Shown: piece by piece, positions 1-11,458 of the stretch
Layout of the letters: each line of letters opens with the position of its first letter
Position numbering within the stretch: position 1 is the first letter of the stretch
NCBI GenBank assembly: GCA_928212115.1
Contig: CAKMRJ010005634.1
Span: forward strand, 263,607,723-263,671,722
Length of the DNA: 64,000 bases
Direction of reading: 5' to 3'
Origin: Lactuca virosa
Lineage: Eukaryota; Streptophyta; Magnoliopsida; Asterales; Asteraceae
The notes under the pieces: generated by a model
What the model was told of the DNA's origin: nothing
What the model saw: only the letters and a program-made list of their open reading frames with translations
The model's database searches: none
Made by a program: the position numbers and the translations under genes

Positions 1-375
1 TCCTATGTCGTGTGGGAGTTTTTCATCACAAAGAACGAAGCTTCCATTCTTGATACCACGACATGGTCGACATTTACCACGTACTGCCCACACTGTTATT
101 TACGATAGAAATTTTTCCTCACTCGATGACACGGCGTGGTCGACACTTCCCACGTCGTGGTCACTATACATTGCATAAGTTTGCAATATTTTGCACCACA
201 TTTTAGAAGTCGACGTTCTTGATTTTATTTTCCGGCACATTCAGAAACAGCAGCAGTTCCAGTTTCCAGTCTTCTAGCAATCTATGGAGCAACTTTTAGC
301 AGCCCCATTCGATCTCGCAACTACTACCCTAGGGGAGTTTGTTATAATTCTCTCTCTTTAATTTTATGTTCTTTA
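1..375 (+). mobile_element. Tat/Athila-like gypsy element, 3' internal region (left piece)
   Basis: Non-coding sequence that joins smoothly to 16020 once copia A and one copy of its CTTTA duplication are removed, so it belongs to the gypsy element whose 3' LTR lies at 16998-18519. It holds several copies of a CACGTCGTGG-like dyad (around 58-70, 129-165) and only a 26-codon open frame at 284-364, too short to call. The rest of the element lies left of the window. The lineage assignment rests on the LTR and the region beside it. Confidence 0.6.
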
Positions 376-1211
376 TGTTGGATTAGTGTCTAAGTTCATA
401 ACTATATTTGGTATGTACTTGACCCGGTTGTAGCATGGTCCTTTTGGGTTGCCTTCACACTGATGACTAGACATGATGACTGTTGAAGAGAGAGGCTGAT
501 TTATTGCTAAGGATAATAAATTAGGGTATAATATGATTTTTTAATATATTATATGAATAATATATTAATTTGGAATCATATTATTAATTAGTATTTAATC
601 GGAAATTAATTAGGAATTAATTTTAGGATTAAAGGAATTAATTAAAGTGTAGGGGTTGTTTTGTAATTATTTGATAGTTGAGACTTTGGGCCATTGGATC
701 ACCTTTATTAAGGCTTGGCCGAAAATCGTAGAAGGATATAGGAGTTTTCGTCCAAGGACTTAAGGAAAGGAGTCGATGGGTTTGCTTAGGCCCTAAGCTA
801 AGGGATTCGGGTTTCCACCTTGAAACCCTAGTTGGCTTCAACTATAAATAGCACCCTAAGGCACTTAAAATCGGCACCCCTTGGAGAAACCCTAGTAGAG
901 CCGATTTTGTGAGCTATTTTCTCTTCATCCTCTCTCTCATATTCATCCTTTCACTCAAGTGTGTTTGTGAGCCATTAGAGGTACTACACTTGTGGTACTT
1001 GCTTTCAAAGCTAAGGAGATTCAAGAAACAAGTTGTTATTACTACATAACAACAAAAGGTATGTGTTCTATTCTTCTATGTGAATTTAGAAAATTGTAGG
1101 AGCATGCCAGGTTTCTTTTTGTGTTCATAAAGTTATATGTCTAATAGTGAAAACATAGATCTATAATTAGGGTTGCATGCACACATAGGATTGTTTGTGT
1201 AAAACCTATCA
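376..1211 (+). repeat. 5' LTR of copia A
   Basis: 836 bp, from TGTTGGATTAG to CCTATCA. The first 50 bases closely match the LTR starts of copia B and the remnant at 61181, so the three elements are one broad family. A TATA box is at 843-850. The PBS follows after one base. Confidence 0.95.
843..850 (+). promoter_or_regulatory. TATA box in copia A 5' LTR
   Basis: TATAAATA lies about two thirds into the LTR, and the same sequence recurs in the 3' LTR near 15653. This is where a copia U3/R promoter is expected. The transcription start is inferred, not seen. Confidence 0.55.
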
Positions 1212-1212
1212 G

Positions 1213-1224
1213 TGGTATCAGAGC
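1213..1224 (+). other. Primer-binding site of copia A (initiator-Met tRNA)
   Basis: TGGTATCAGAGC, the complement of the 3' end of plant initiator-Met tRNA, begins two bases after the LTR end. It primes minus-strand DNA synthesis. Confidence 0.9.
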
Positions 1225-2597
1225 TTTTGGTTTTGTTTTCAATTAGATTTAATACAAGAGTATCAATTTAAATAATTAGGGTTTATGGCTAATAAACCCT
1301 AAAGGGCTTGATTTTCGAAATTAGGGTTCCTAAACCCTAGTTTTCGAAATTTTGCTAGGGTTTCCCAAACCCTTTCCTTTGGCCCCAAGATTTCAAATTT
1401 AGGGTTGTCTAAGCCTAGGGTTTTCGAAATTGCCTCCTCCCCAAGATAAGATTCCTAAGTTTTAGGGATTAGGATATTGCCATAACTTGTAATTATCCCT
1501 TTAATTGTTTAAAAGGTAATTAAAGATTTTTTTTAATTATCACATCCCAAATTTTCGAATTTTAGGGGATTAAGGGATTAGATTAAATTAATTGTTTAAT
1601 TTAATAGATTATCCTCCAAGATTTAATAATTAAAATTAATTGTTTAATTTTGGGATAATTATTTGATCAAAGTTTTAATATTTAAAATTTTAAATTAAAA
1701 GGTTTTATTTTTTGGACATTTTAAATTTGATTAATACCCTAGTATTTTGAAATGTTTAAAATACACCCTTATACTATTCTAATATTATAAGATTAATTAT
1801 TATATATATGTATAAGATTAAGCTAGTCTTACCGTTAGTAGGCCTCATTCACGAAGCCGATCTATAAGGGGGGTATAAGGTTATGACCTATAAAATGGTC
1901 GTTTAATGGGTGTCCACTCTCACCCAATGCTTCATTGATTGGTGGAGGGTCGTTGGCCGAACGGGTAGGATAGGGCAAACTAATTCCTCATTAAAGTATA
2001 ATGATTAATAAAGTAACTAAATGTTTTCATAAAATTCCCAATCTTAGTTACTTTAGGCAGAAATGTGAATTTGATGCTATTCCATGAAATTACACTATGT
2101 ACCCTTGCTAAGATGTTAGTGGAGCGTGTGTGGTTAACCGGCACGCTAATTGGGTTCTAAGCAAAGGTGGCAAAGGGTGACTCATTGTTTGTCATAGTTC
2201 GATGGAGCGTGTGTGGTTAACCGACACATCGAATAGGTGACTGTAACATTGAGGGCACCATGTGCATTTGCATGGTTATTCACACCCGCTTTGTGATCCT
2301 CAGAATCCCAGTCACAAACTAGAGGGGCATATCGAGATTTAAACATTACATTGAAAAGTTAAATGAATCTCAAAAGATCTAGGAGTTTTCAATACATTTA
2401 AAACTTAGCTTTAATTTGTTTTTCATGACGGAAATTATTGAATCGTCATTCACTTACCTTCAAATTATTTACTTGTTAGATTACGGCATCCCTCTTCTAA
2501 TTTGTAAATAATGTTGTTGGATCCTAGCCCTAATTTTTCATTTGGGTGTTTTATTGGGGATTCATTTCTAATCAAACTTTGTTCTTTTTCCTTAAAG
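1225..2597 (+). other. Untranslated leader of copia A
   Basis: About 1.4 kb between the primer site and gag with no long open frame. Blocks at about 1826-1990 and 2100-2330 are strongly conserved with the leader of copia B, including two copies of GGAGCGTGTGTGGTTAACC about 85 bases apart (near 2119 and 2203). Conservation in a non-coding leader suggests packaging or translation signals, which is inference. Confidence 0.6.
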
Positions 2598-3263
2598 ATG
2601 TCGAACGTCAACAACAACGCTTCTGGTTCAACTTCCTCTGGCTCGTTCTCACTCATGAACTTGTGTAGGAGAGTGATCTTTGACGGTTCCAATTTCAATG
2701 ATTGGATCTGCAACATTCGAATGGTCACTCGTTACGAGGACAAAGAGTATGTCCTCGATGAGAATCTAAAGGAGATTGACATCAACACTGCCTCTGCTGA
2801 ACAGATCGCGGCCTTTAAGGCCCACGAGCATGATGTCACGAAAGTCCATTGCATCATGCTGGCGATTATGATTGTAGAACTCCAGAAGTCCTATGAGGAC
2901 ATGTACCCCTATGAGATGCATCAAGATCTGCTGGACTGGTACCACCAGAGCGCTAGGCAAGAAAGGTACGAGATCATCACTTCGATGATCACTACCAAAA
3001 TGGGTAATGGAGAGCCCCTTACCGCTCATCTTCAAAAGATGAAGAGATATGTCGATCGCCTGCTAAAGTTAAATGTGAACTTTGATGAAGAGCTGGCAAT
3101 TGATATCATCCTTCATTCCTTGCCTCCCTGCTATAGCCAGTTCTGCATGACCTACCACATGAACAAGGAGGAGGTCTCTTTGAGTAAGCTTCAGGGCTTG
3201 TTGAGGACTGCTGAGAGCAACCTCAAGGACAAAATATGTTGCATCAACTCCAACTCCTTCTGA
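2598..3263 (+). pseudogene. gag: Copia A gag, N-terminal part (capsid)
   Basis: The ATG at 2598 is chosen because the encoded start, MSNVNNNASGS, lines up with the gag start of copia B (5821). The product is the capsid-forming gag of the copia UBN2 type, with the FDGSNFNDW motif near residue 35 and a conserved block around RQERYEI. The frame breaks near 3235 by a small insertion relative to B and stops at 3263, before the zinc knuckle, so no complete Gag can be made. Similarity to copia B runs throughout. Confidence 0.85.
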
Positions 3264-3765
3264 TGTCGCAGTCTTGGCAATTGGGAAATGAAAGGGAAAG
3301 AAGAGGAAGGCTCCCTCAAAGAGCCACCATAAGCGAAAGTCACAAAATGGCTCCTCTTCTAGTGGAACCAAGGTTGGTCCTGCTAAACCCAACTCCAACC
3401 CCAAAGAGGCAGAGTGCCACTACTGCCATGAAATAGGGCATTGGAAACGAAGCTGCCCGAAATATCTGCAAGACATCAAGGATGGAAAGATCAAGCCGTC
3501 CTACGCAGGTATTTACACTATTAAATCTAATGATTCATCACATGCTATTTCTTGGGTTCTTGATATAGGATGTGGTTTTCACATTTGTTCTGATTTGTAG
3601 GGCCTAAGAAGAAATAGGGATGTGGAGCATGGGAAGATAAATTTGATCATGGGGAACAGAAGATCGTCATCTGTCACCAAGATCAGAGTTTACTCTTTAA
3701 TGCTCAGTAGTGGATTAGGATTAGATTTAAATAATTGTTTCTATTCGTCAGATATGGCAAGAAAC
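3264..3765 (+). pseudogene. Copia A nucleocapsid knuckle and protease start (broken)
   Basis: After the frame break, the reading frame holds a canonical CCHC zinc knuckle (CHYCHEIGHWKRSC, near 3415-3460). A copia protease active site follows, read here as DIGC in place of the usual DTGC or DSGA (near 3565). A TAG at 3598-3600 replaces the CAG present in copia B. The sequence ends at 3765, where copia B was inserted, and resumes at 11459 in the same gene. The product is inactive. Confidence 0.8.
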
Positions 3766-4538
3766 TGTTGGATAAGGTGTCTAAGTCCATAACTATTTCT
3801 GGTATGTACTTGACCCGACCCGGCATGGTCCATTTGGGTTGCATGGCACCATGCAATTGGATAAACTAAAAATGAGAGAAATAATACTTATGGTTTATTA
3901 ATATATTATAAGTTCTAATATATTAATAATATTATTTAATTAGTTTGATCAAGAATTAATTTAGAATTAATTAAGTGATCAAAAGATAACTAATTAAATA
4001 TATGGGTAGATTATGTAAATCTTCCATATCTTATATAGTGGGCTAAGAGGCTCCATGGATTATCAAGTTGGGTTCCACCCATAGGATGCTCCATGGAGGC
4101 TCCATGGGAGTTACAAACCCATGGGTCATGGAAATGAAGAGTCATGCCACATTAGGGTTTACATGGTATAACCCTAGATGTGACACACTATATAAGCAAC
4201 ATGTTCTCCACCAAAATCGGACACACTAAGAAACAAGAGGGCTAGAGCCGATTTTGCAAGTGTAAGATTCTCTCAAAGTTACTCCTTTGCATTTGGTGTT
4301 GTGTGAAGCATTTGAGGCATCACACTTGGGGTGGTAGGCTCACAAGGTTTCAAGGATCATAATCAACAACAAGGTAAGTTATTCTATCTTTCATTCAAGT
4401 TAAAAATGTTCCCCATGTATGCTAGATAGGAATATAACCTTGGAATTCAACTTTGCATGATTATTAGACAAACATAGATCCAAGGTTATTAGAGTTGCAT
4501 GTACACTTAGGAAGTGTTAGAATGCTCAAAACCCATCA
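3766..4538 (+). repeat. 5' LTR of copia B
   Basis: 773 bp, TGTTGGATAAGG to CCCATCA, nearly identical to 10681-11453. Compared with the A LTRs it has a different mid-portion with CCATGG-rich text but the same start and end. Confidence 0.96.
4189..4195 (+). promoter_or_regulatory. TATA box in copia B 5' LTR
   Basis: TATATAA followed by GCAACATG sits at the position equivalent to the TATA box of copia A and recurs in the 3' LTR near 11104. It is the likely promoter of the element's genomic RNA. Confidence 0.5.
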
Positions 4539-4539
4539 G

Positions 4540-4552
4540 CGGTATCAGAGCC
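4540..4552 (+). other. Primer-binding site of copia B
   Basis: CGGTATCAGAGCC, one base from the initiator-Met complement (first T read as C), starts two bases after the LTR end. Confidence 0.85.
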
Positions 4553-5820
4553 TAGGTTTGTTTGTTGTTTTTTTTTTTGTGTGCAATTATTAAAATTACA
4601 AGTTTTTTTTTAAGTGTAATTTTTTATTCTTGAAAGTGTTCATATTCATGTTATTGAACTTATGAAGATTAGATGATCATAGGAATTGTTTGTAACCTTC
4701 ATGGTAGTTTAATTCATGATCATAATGTGTTTTAATGGAGTCCATAACTTGTTCTCAAGTTATGGAAAACCAAAAGTCTCACTTTTATTAAAGCCATTAA
4801 AAGAACACAAGAGTTATAAAAATGAAGAGTCTTCATTTTTATTACTCAATTAATTCATAAGTTATAAGAAATGAAAAGTTTTGGAAGTTTACAAAACTTG
4901 CCCTCAAGTTTTGGAACATGTAAAGTCTTGATTAAAACTTTAGTTCCAACCCTTAGAATTTTAAAAGTTAAAATTCAACCCTTATACTTTATAATATTAT
5001 AAGTTACTAATATATATATGTATAACAACAAGTCGTCTTACCGCTAGTACGCCTCATTCACGAAGCCGGTCTATAAGGGGGGTATAAGGTTGTTGCCTAT
5101 AAAATGGCAACTTAATGGGTGTCCACTCTCACCCACCGCTTCCTTGATCGGTGGAGGGTCGTTAGCCGAACGGGTAAGACAAGGACTTATAAATTCTCAT
5201 TAAAATTATGATGAATATTATAAAGTAACTAAATGCTTTTATTAAATTCCCAATCTTCGTTACTTTAGGAAAATGTGAATAAGGTGCTAATCCATGAAAT
5301 TACACTTTACACTTTGTTTAAGTCGTTGGTGGAGCGTGTGTGGTTAACCGGCACACTAACTTGGACTTAACAAGGTAGGTAAAGGGTGACTTAAGGTTTA
5401 CCATAGCATCGGTGGAGCGTGTGTGGTTTACCGGCACATCGATTGAGTGATAAACCTTGAGGGTACCAAGTGATTTGCATGGTTACTTCACACCTCGTTT
5501 TGTGATCCTCGGTATCCCAGTCACAAAACTTGGAGGGCACACTCGAGATTGAAACATGCCTTTGAAAAGTTCATTGAATCTCAAAAGAATCTAGGAATTT
5601 CTAAGAACCAATTAAAAACCTAATATTTATATTTCGTTTTTCATGGTGGAAATTGGTGAATCGTCATTCACCTACCTTTCAAATATGTTATAGCTTGGAT
5701 TACGACATACCTCTTCTAAGTTATAATATATTGTGATTGGATCCTAGCCTTAATATTACATTTGGGTGTTTTATTAAGGACTCTCTTAATATCTAAACTA
5801 ATCTTGTTCTCTTCTTTCAG
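4553..5820 (+). other. Untranslated leader of copia B
   Basis: About 1.27 kb, T-rich at first, without a long frame. A conserved block at about 5033-5190 and the paired GGAGCGTGTGTGG motifs near 5333 and 5414 match the leader of copia A. The block just before gag (about 5640-5820) is also shared. Confidence 0.6.
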
Positions 5821-6535
5821 ATGTCTTCAAACAATGCTGCTTCTGGCTCTAATCCTAATGGCTCCTTTACCCTTATGAACTTGTGTGGGAAAGTCACTTT
5901 TGATGGATCCAACTTCAATGAATGGATCAGAAACATCAGGATGATTACCTGCTACGAGGACAAAGAATATGTCCTTGACAAGGAGCTTAAGGAGATTGAT
6001 GAGACCACTGCAACTCCCCAGGAGATCGCTGACTTCCGGGCACATGAAAGGGATGCTACAAAAGTGGCATGCATCATGTTGGCCACCATGACAGCGGAAC
6101 TCCAAAAGTCCTATGAGGACTTCTACCCTTTTAAATGCACCAAGATCTATGGAAAGATACCATCAAAGTGCACGACAAGAGAGGTATGAAATCATATGCT
6201 CTATCATAACAACCATGATGAAGGACGGGGAATCCGTCACGAGCCACATGCAAAAAATGCAAAGGTATGTGGATCGGTTGCTGAAGCTTAATGTGAACTT
6301 CCCTGAGGAGCTTGCAATAGATATCATTTTGCACTCCTTACCATCGTGCTATGATCAATTCCGCATGACATATCACATGAATAAGGAAGAGGTCACACTC
6401 AGCAAACTTCAGGGACTCCTCAAGACCGCAGAAACAGGTCTTAAGGGTAAGTCGGTTGTTAACACTCCTACTCCAAACTCCGCCCCGGTTTTGGCAATCG
6501 GGAAAGGTAAGGGAAGAAGAGGAAGAGCTCTTTGA
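5821..6535 (+). pseudogene. gag: Copia B gag (capsid), frameshifted
   Basis: The ATG at 5821 opens a gag protein of the same type as in copia A (FDGSNFNEW motif, then a YEDKEYVLD block). The first frame runs to 6189. Homology to A shows that a small indel near 6130-6150 moves the rest into a second frame, which carries the RQERYEI block and the YHMNKEEV block and ends at 6535. A third shift near 6530 leads into the zinc-knuckle frame. Gag should form the virus-like particle, but here it would be truncated after about 105 genuine residues. High similarity to A supports the call. Confidence 0.85.
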
Positions 6536-7373
6536 AGGGTACCAAGGCTAGGACCCTTGATGGCTCTTCTTCAAGTGGGACCAAGAAAGGTTTTGTCACT
6601 CCTTCTTCTGACCCTAAAGAGGCTGAATGCTTCTATTGTCATGAAAAGTCACATTGGAAGCGGAACTGCCTAAAGTACCAGCAAGATGTGAAGGATGGGA
6701 AAGTTAAACACAACCATGCAGGTATTTACACTATCTTATCTAATAACTCACCCCATTCTAACTCTTGGGTCCTTGATACCGGTTGTGGTATTCATATATG
6801 TTCTGATTTGCAGGGACTAAGAAGAAGTGAGAATGTGGAGCATGGAAGAATAAACTTAATCATGGGGAATAGGAAAGCTTTACCTGTCACCAAGATTGGA
6901 GTTTATACTTTATCGCTAAGTAGTGGGTTTAGTTTAGATTTGAATAAATGTTGTTATTCGCCAGAAATGGCAAGAAATATTATTTCCTTTCATGCATTGT
7001 ATAAACAAGGTTTCACCTTTTCATTTGATAATGAAGTTGGTTCGATTAATGCTTTCTTTAATAATGTTCTTTATTTTAAAGCATTACCTTGTGATGGTGT
7101 GTATGAAACTGTATCTGTGGTTGATAACTTAGGAAATAATGTATTGTGTATTGATTCTGTTAATGATAATAACTTGGATAAAGCATCATTATGGCATTGT
7201 CGTCTTGGACATATAAGCAAGAAACGCATAGGCCAACTCCAAAAGGATGGAGTATTGGAGTCATTTGACCTAAAGTCAGATGATAGTTGCGAATCATGCT
7301 TACTTGGAAAAATGACAAAGTCACCCTTCATAGGTTCTTGTGAGAGGGGTGAAGGTTTGTTGTACACACGTAT
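6532..7373 (+). pseudogene. Copia B zinc knuckle, protease and pre-integrase domain
   Basis: One open frame, without a true start of its own, carries in order: a CCHC knuckle (CFYCHEKSHWKRNC, near 6628-6670; Ser where Gly is usual), the aspartic protease active site DTGC (near 6775), and the GAG-pre-integrase HHCC zinc region (HCRLGH near 7196, CESC near 7288). The frame continues to a stop at 7425, but the real pol reading jumps frame at about 7360-7373 through a 7-bp loss relative to copia A. Confidence 0.85.
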
Positions 7374-9830
7374 GTGTGTGGGCCCTTCAAACATGCCACA
7401 AGGGATGCTAATCGTTATTATTTGACTTTTACTGATGATTACAGTAGATATGGATATGTCTACTTAATCAAGCATAAGTCAGAGACTTTTGAGAGGTTTA
7501 AAGAGTTTAAACAGGAAGTCGAGAATCAATTGGGCAGGAACATTAAGATGCTTCGATCCGATCGAGGTGGTGAGTATCTTAGTTCAGAGTTCCTCGACTA
7601 TCTTAGGGAATGTGGGATTGTCTCACAATTGACACCTCCCAGGACACCACAGTTGAATGGTGTAGCTGAGAGGCGTAATCGAACCTTTTTGGATATGGTT
7701 CGTTCCATGATGAGTCGAGCTTCGCTACCAATCTCATTTTGGGGGTATGCCTTAGAGACTGCCTCCCATATCCTTAATCTAGTTCCCACAAAGAAAGTTG
7801 CCAAAACTCCTCATGAGATGTGGACTGGTAAAGTACCCAAACTAGACCACATTAAGATTTGGGGTTGCGAGGCTTTCGTGAGATGCAAGACTCTTGATAA
7901 GCTCGAACCTCGAAGTGAGAGGTGTATTTTCATCGGCTACCCACATAAATCCTTTGGTTACCTCTTCTACAGACCTAGTGAGAATGTGGTAGTTGTAGCT
8001 AGGAGGGCTTTCTTTCGAGAGAGAGAGTTAATAAGCCAAGGAGACAGTGGGAGGCAAGTTGACCTTGAAGAAATTCAAGAGTCAAGTGGTGAAGGAACAT
8101 CAAAGCCTAGCACTCAACTTGAGGAGGAAACTCCTGTTGAGCCAATTGACAAGTCTGTACCTCTGAGGCGTTCCACAAGGGTTAGGAATGCACCTGAGCA
8201 TTACTATGGATTCCATATTACTGCGGAAGGTGATACACTTATCAGTGATGAGACACTGATAGGTCTGGATGAACCTAACAGTTACGCGGAAGCCATGGCA
8301 GGCCCTGAGTCAGCCAAGTGGAAAGAGGCAATGGACAGCGAGATACAGTCCATGTATGACAATCAAGTTTGGAACTTGGTTGAGAATGTACTAGGTCGTA
8401 AGACTGTAGGGTGCAAATGGATCTTCAAGAAGAAGACCGACATGGATGGTAATGTACACACTTATAAGGCACGACTGGTTGCAAAGGGTTTCTCACAAAC
8501 TCCAGGAGTTGATTATGATGAGACCTTTTCTCCAGTGGCCAAGATTAAGTCTATTAGGGTTCTGTTAGCCATAGCCGCATTTCATGACTATGAAATATGG
8601 CAAATGGATGTCAAAACCGCTTTCCTTAATGGAAAGTTGGCTGAGGATGTTTACATGAGTCAGCCAGAGGGTTTTGTCAACACAGAGTACCCTAATAGAG
8701 TGTGTAAGCTTGAGAAATCCATTTATGGGTTAAAGCAAGCACCTCGCAGATGGAATCTTTGCTTTGATGAGAAAGTCAAGAAAATTGGCTTTTCTAGGAG
8801 TGAAGATGAATCTTGTGTATATGTCAAGGCTAGTGGGAGTATAGTTAGCTTTTTGGTATTGTATGTGGATGACATACTACTCATAGGAAATGACATCCCA
8901 ACTCTGCAGGAAGTTAAGTCCTGGCTTGGGAAGTGTTTCTCTATGAAGGACCTAGGAGAAGCTGCCTATATTCTAGGGATAAGGATCTTGAGAGACCGGA
9001 GTAAAAGACTAATTGGACTTAGTCAGAGTACCTACTTGGATAAGGTGCTGAAGAGATTCGGCATGCAGGACTCCAAGAAAGGAGAGTTACCCATCCAGAG
9101 TAATGCCAGATTGAGTAAGACACAAAGCCCTAGTACTGAGGCTGAGATAGCAGAAATGAGTCGAATACCTTATGCTTCGGCTGTAGGATCGATCATGTAT
9201 GCTATGACGTGTACTCGACCTGATGTAGCCTTTTCTTTGAGCATGGTTAGCAGGTATCAGGGGAACCCTGGCAAGGCACACTGGACTGCGGTAAAGAATA
9301 TCCTCAAGTACCTACGGAGGACTAAGGACTGGGTCCTTACCCTCGGTGGGAGTGAAGACTTGAGAGTTGTAGGGTATAGTGATGCTAGCTTTCAGACTGA
9401 TAGGGATAATTTCCGCTCTCAGTCAGGTTGGGTCTTTACCTTAAATGGAGGAGCAATTTCTTGGAAGAGTTCCAAGCAAGAGACAGTGGCTGATTCAACT
9501 TGCGAAGCAGCTAGCGAGGCAGCAAAGGAGGCGATATGGCTGAAGAACTTCATTGGAGACCTTGGAGTTGTACCAGCTATTAAAGAGCCAATGGAAATTT
9601 TCTGTGATAGTGAAAGTGCAGTTGCCTTAGCCAAGGAACCAAGGGATCACGGGAGATCCAGACACATCGACAGAAAATACCATTTCATCAGACATCGAAT
9701 AGAAGAAGGACTCCTCGTGGCAAAGAGGGTATCATCGGATGAGAATCCAGCAGATCCCCTCACGAAGGGACTGACTCGGGTTAAGCATCTCCAGCATGCT
9801 CGGAGCATAGGGCTGAAGGATGTGATATAG
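7374..9830 (+). pseudogene. Copia B integrase, reverse transcriptase and RNase H
   Basis: An 818-codon open frame. Integrase core: Asp at residue 63 (SDRGGEY) and Glu at residue 99 (VAERRNR), spaced 35 as in the DDE family. The first catalytic Asp expected just before CGP is missing because of the 7-bp deletion at the frame start. RT: KWIFKKK block near residue 349 and the catalytic YVDD at 497-500 (8862-8873). RNase H: SDASF near 670 and the terminal DPLTKG block, but four codons including the EY dipeptide are missing near 9505. The start shown is only the open-frame limit (GTG). This is the most intact copia pol here, but probably not functional. Confidence 0.9.
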
Positions 9831-10669
9831 ATTTAGTAGTTAGATAACCTTGAAATTTGTAAAGTGTAATTGACATTAGATGATGAGTAAAAGGTGTTTT
9901 ATTTATGAGTAAAGTGTTGCTATCTCTTTTCGATCATTTACTATATTTCTTTTGCATGTTTTGACTTCCAGAATAATTATGTTTGGTATATCATATTATT
10001 CGAACCTCCACAGACGGTCATATGTCGGAAGTAGGTATGAATCAAGACTGTCATGATTGGTTGCAGAGGTCTAAGTTGTTGGACCTGGCTACAACACTCA
10101 TGAGTGCTCATAAGTTTTGAGCATTGGACTCAACCCACGCTCACTGGAATCACTTCATGGAATTTATCTCGAGTGATCGTGAGACGGTAATATCATATAA
10201 GTCTTCAAACCTAGATATATGATTTGTTACTTATGAGTTGGTTATGCATTGATTGTACGAAAACGCATTGGTAACTCGATGTTATAAACGTGCTCTTGTG
10301 TATAATTCAATGAGTAGTAGAACAAACATATGAGTCGAAGTTTATCTGTTCCTTCTTGGATTAGAAGCTGATATCTGGGCCCCTCGATGGTTTTGTTTTG
10401 ACCTATGTACCGGGCCCGGTCAGAACTAAGTTGATGTGTTCAATTGAGTTCTATGTCAAACAAATCGGAAATCGGGAAACAAACTGCTGGACACAAGTAA
10501 GACACTGTTCCATGTATTTGTCCGGCTGATATCTAGAACAGAGGATTATATGATCACTTATCTGAAATGGCGTATCATCATCTTCTCAGTTCCGAGACCT
10601 TGAAAAGAGCTACGATTGCCTGATCGGTTCCTGAAGTCATACTTGCAGTTATAGTTATTAGACTTATCC
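9831..10669 (+). other. 3' non-coding region of copia B
   Basis: About 840 bp between the pol stop and the polypurine tract with no meaningful open frame. It aligns along its length with 14328-15174 of copia A, including the segment with GGGCCCCTCGAT near 10379. This is family-conserved but uncharacterised. Confidence 0.6.
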
Positions 10670-10679
10670 AAGTGGGAGA
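10670..10679 (+). other. Polypurine tract of copia B
   Basis: AAGTGGGAGA directly before the 3' LTR is the expected primer for plus-strand synthesis. The same tract precedes the 3' LTR of copia A. Confidence 0.85.
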
Positions 10680-10680
10680 C

Positions 10681-11453
10681 TGTTGGATAAGGTGTCTAAG
10701 TCCATAACTATTTCTGGTATGTACTTGACCCGACCCGGCATGGTCCATTTGGGTTGCATGGCACCATGCAATTGGATAAACTAAAATGAGAGAAATAACA
10801 CTTATGGTTTATTAATATATTATAAGTTCTAATATATTAATAATATTATTTAATTAGTTTGATCAGAAATTAATTTAGAATTAATTAAGTGATCAAAAGA
10901 TAACTAATTAAATATATGGGTAGATTATGTAAATCTTCCATATCTTATATAGTGGGCTAAGAGGCTCCATGGATTATCAAGTTAGGTTCCACCCATAGGA
11001 TGCTCCATGGAGGCTCCATGGGAGTTACAAACCCATGGGTCATGGAAATGAAGAGTCATGCCACATTAGGGTTTACATGGTGTAACCCTAGATGTAACAC
11101 ACTATATAAGCAACATGTTCTCCACCAAAATCGGACACACTAAAAAACAAGAGGGCTAGAGCCGATTTTGCAAGTGTAAGATTCTCTCAAAGTTTACTCC
11201 TTTGCATTTGGTGCTGTGTGAAGCATTTGAGGCATCACACTTGGGGTGCTAGGCTCACAAGGTTTCAAGGATCATAATCAACAACAAGGTAAGTTATTCT
11301 ATCTTTCATTCAAGTTAAAAATGTTCCCCATGTACGCTAGATAGGAATATAACCTTGGAATTCAACTTTGCATGATTATTAGACAAACATAGATCCAAGG
11401 TTATTAGGGTTGCATGTACACTTAGGAAGTGTTAGAATGCTCAAAACCCATCA
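10681..11453 (+). repeat. 3' LTR of copia B
   Basis: 773 bp, TGTTGGATAAGG to CCCATCA, followed at once by the GAAAC target duplication. Confidence 0.96.
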
Positions 11454-11458
11454 GAAAC

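Larger units (their letters stand above)
3766..11453 (+). mobile_element. Ty1/copia retrotransposon B, nested in copia A pol
   Basis: 7,688 bp with 773-bp LTRs at both ends and an exact GAAAC duplication at 3761-3765 and 11454-11458. It lies in A's pol gene just after the protease. Removing it plus one GAAAC restores A's homology to B across the junction. The LTRs differ at only about a dozen positions by eye, so the insertion is younger than A. Its 818-codon pol frame is still open, but gag has frameshifts and integrase and RNase H have small key deletions. Confidence 0.97.

Noticed and set aside
1213..1224. tRNA gene fragments at the TGGTATCAGAGC sites
   Set aside because: Each lies just inside an LTR and matches only the tRNA 3' end complement, so they are primer-binding sites. 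No cloverleaf is present.
7374..7376. GTG as a true start codon for copia B pol
   Set aside because: Copia pol is made as a fusion with gag. The apparent start is only where the frame opens after a 7-bp deletion.
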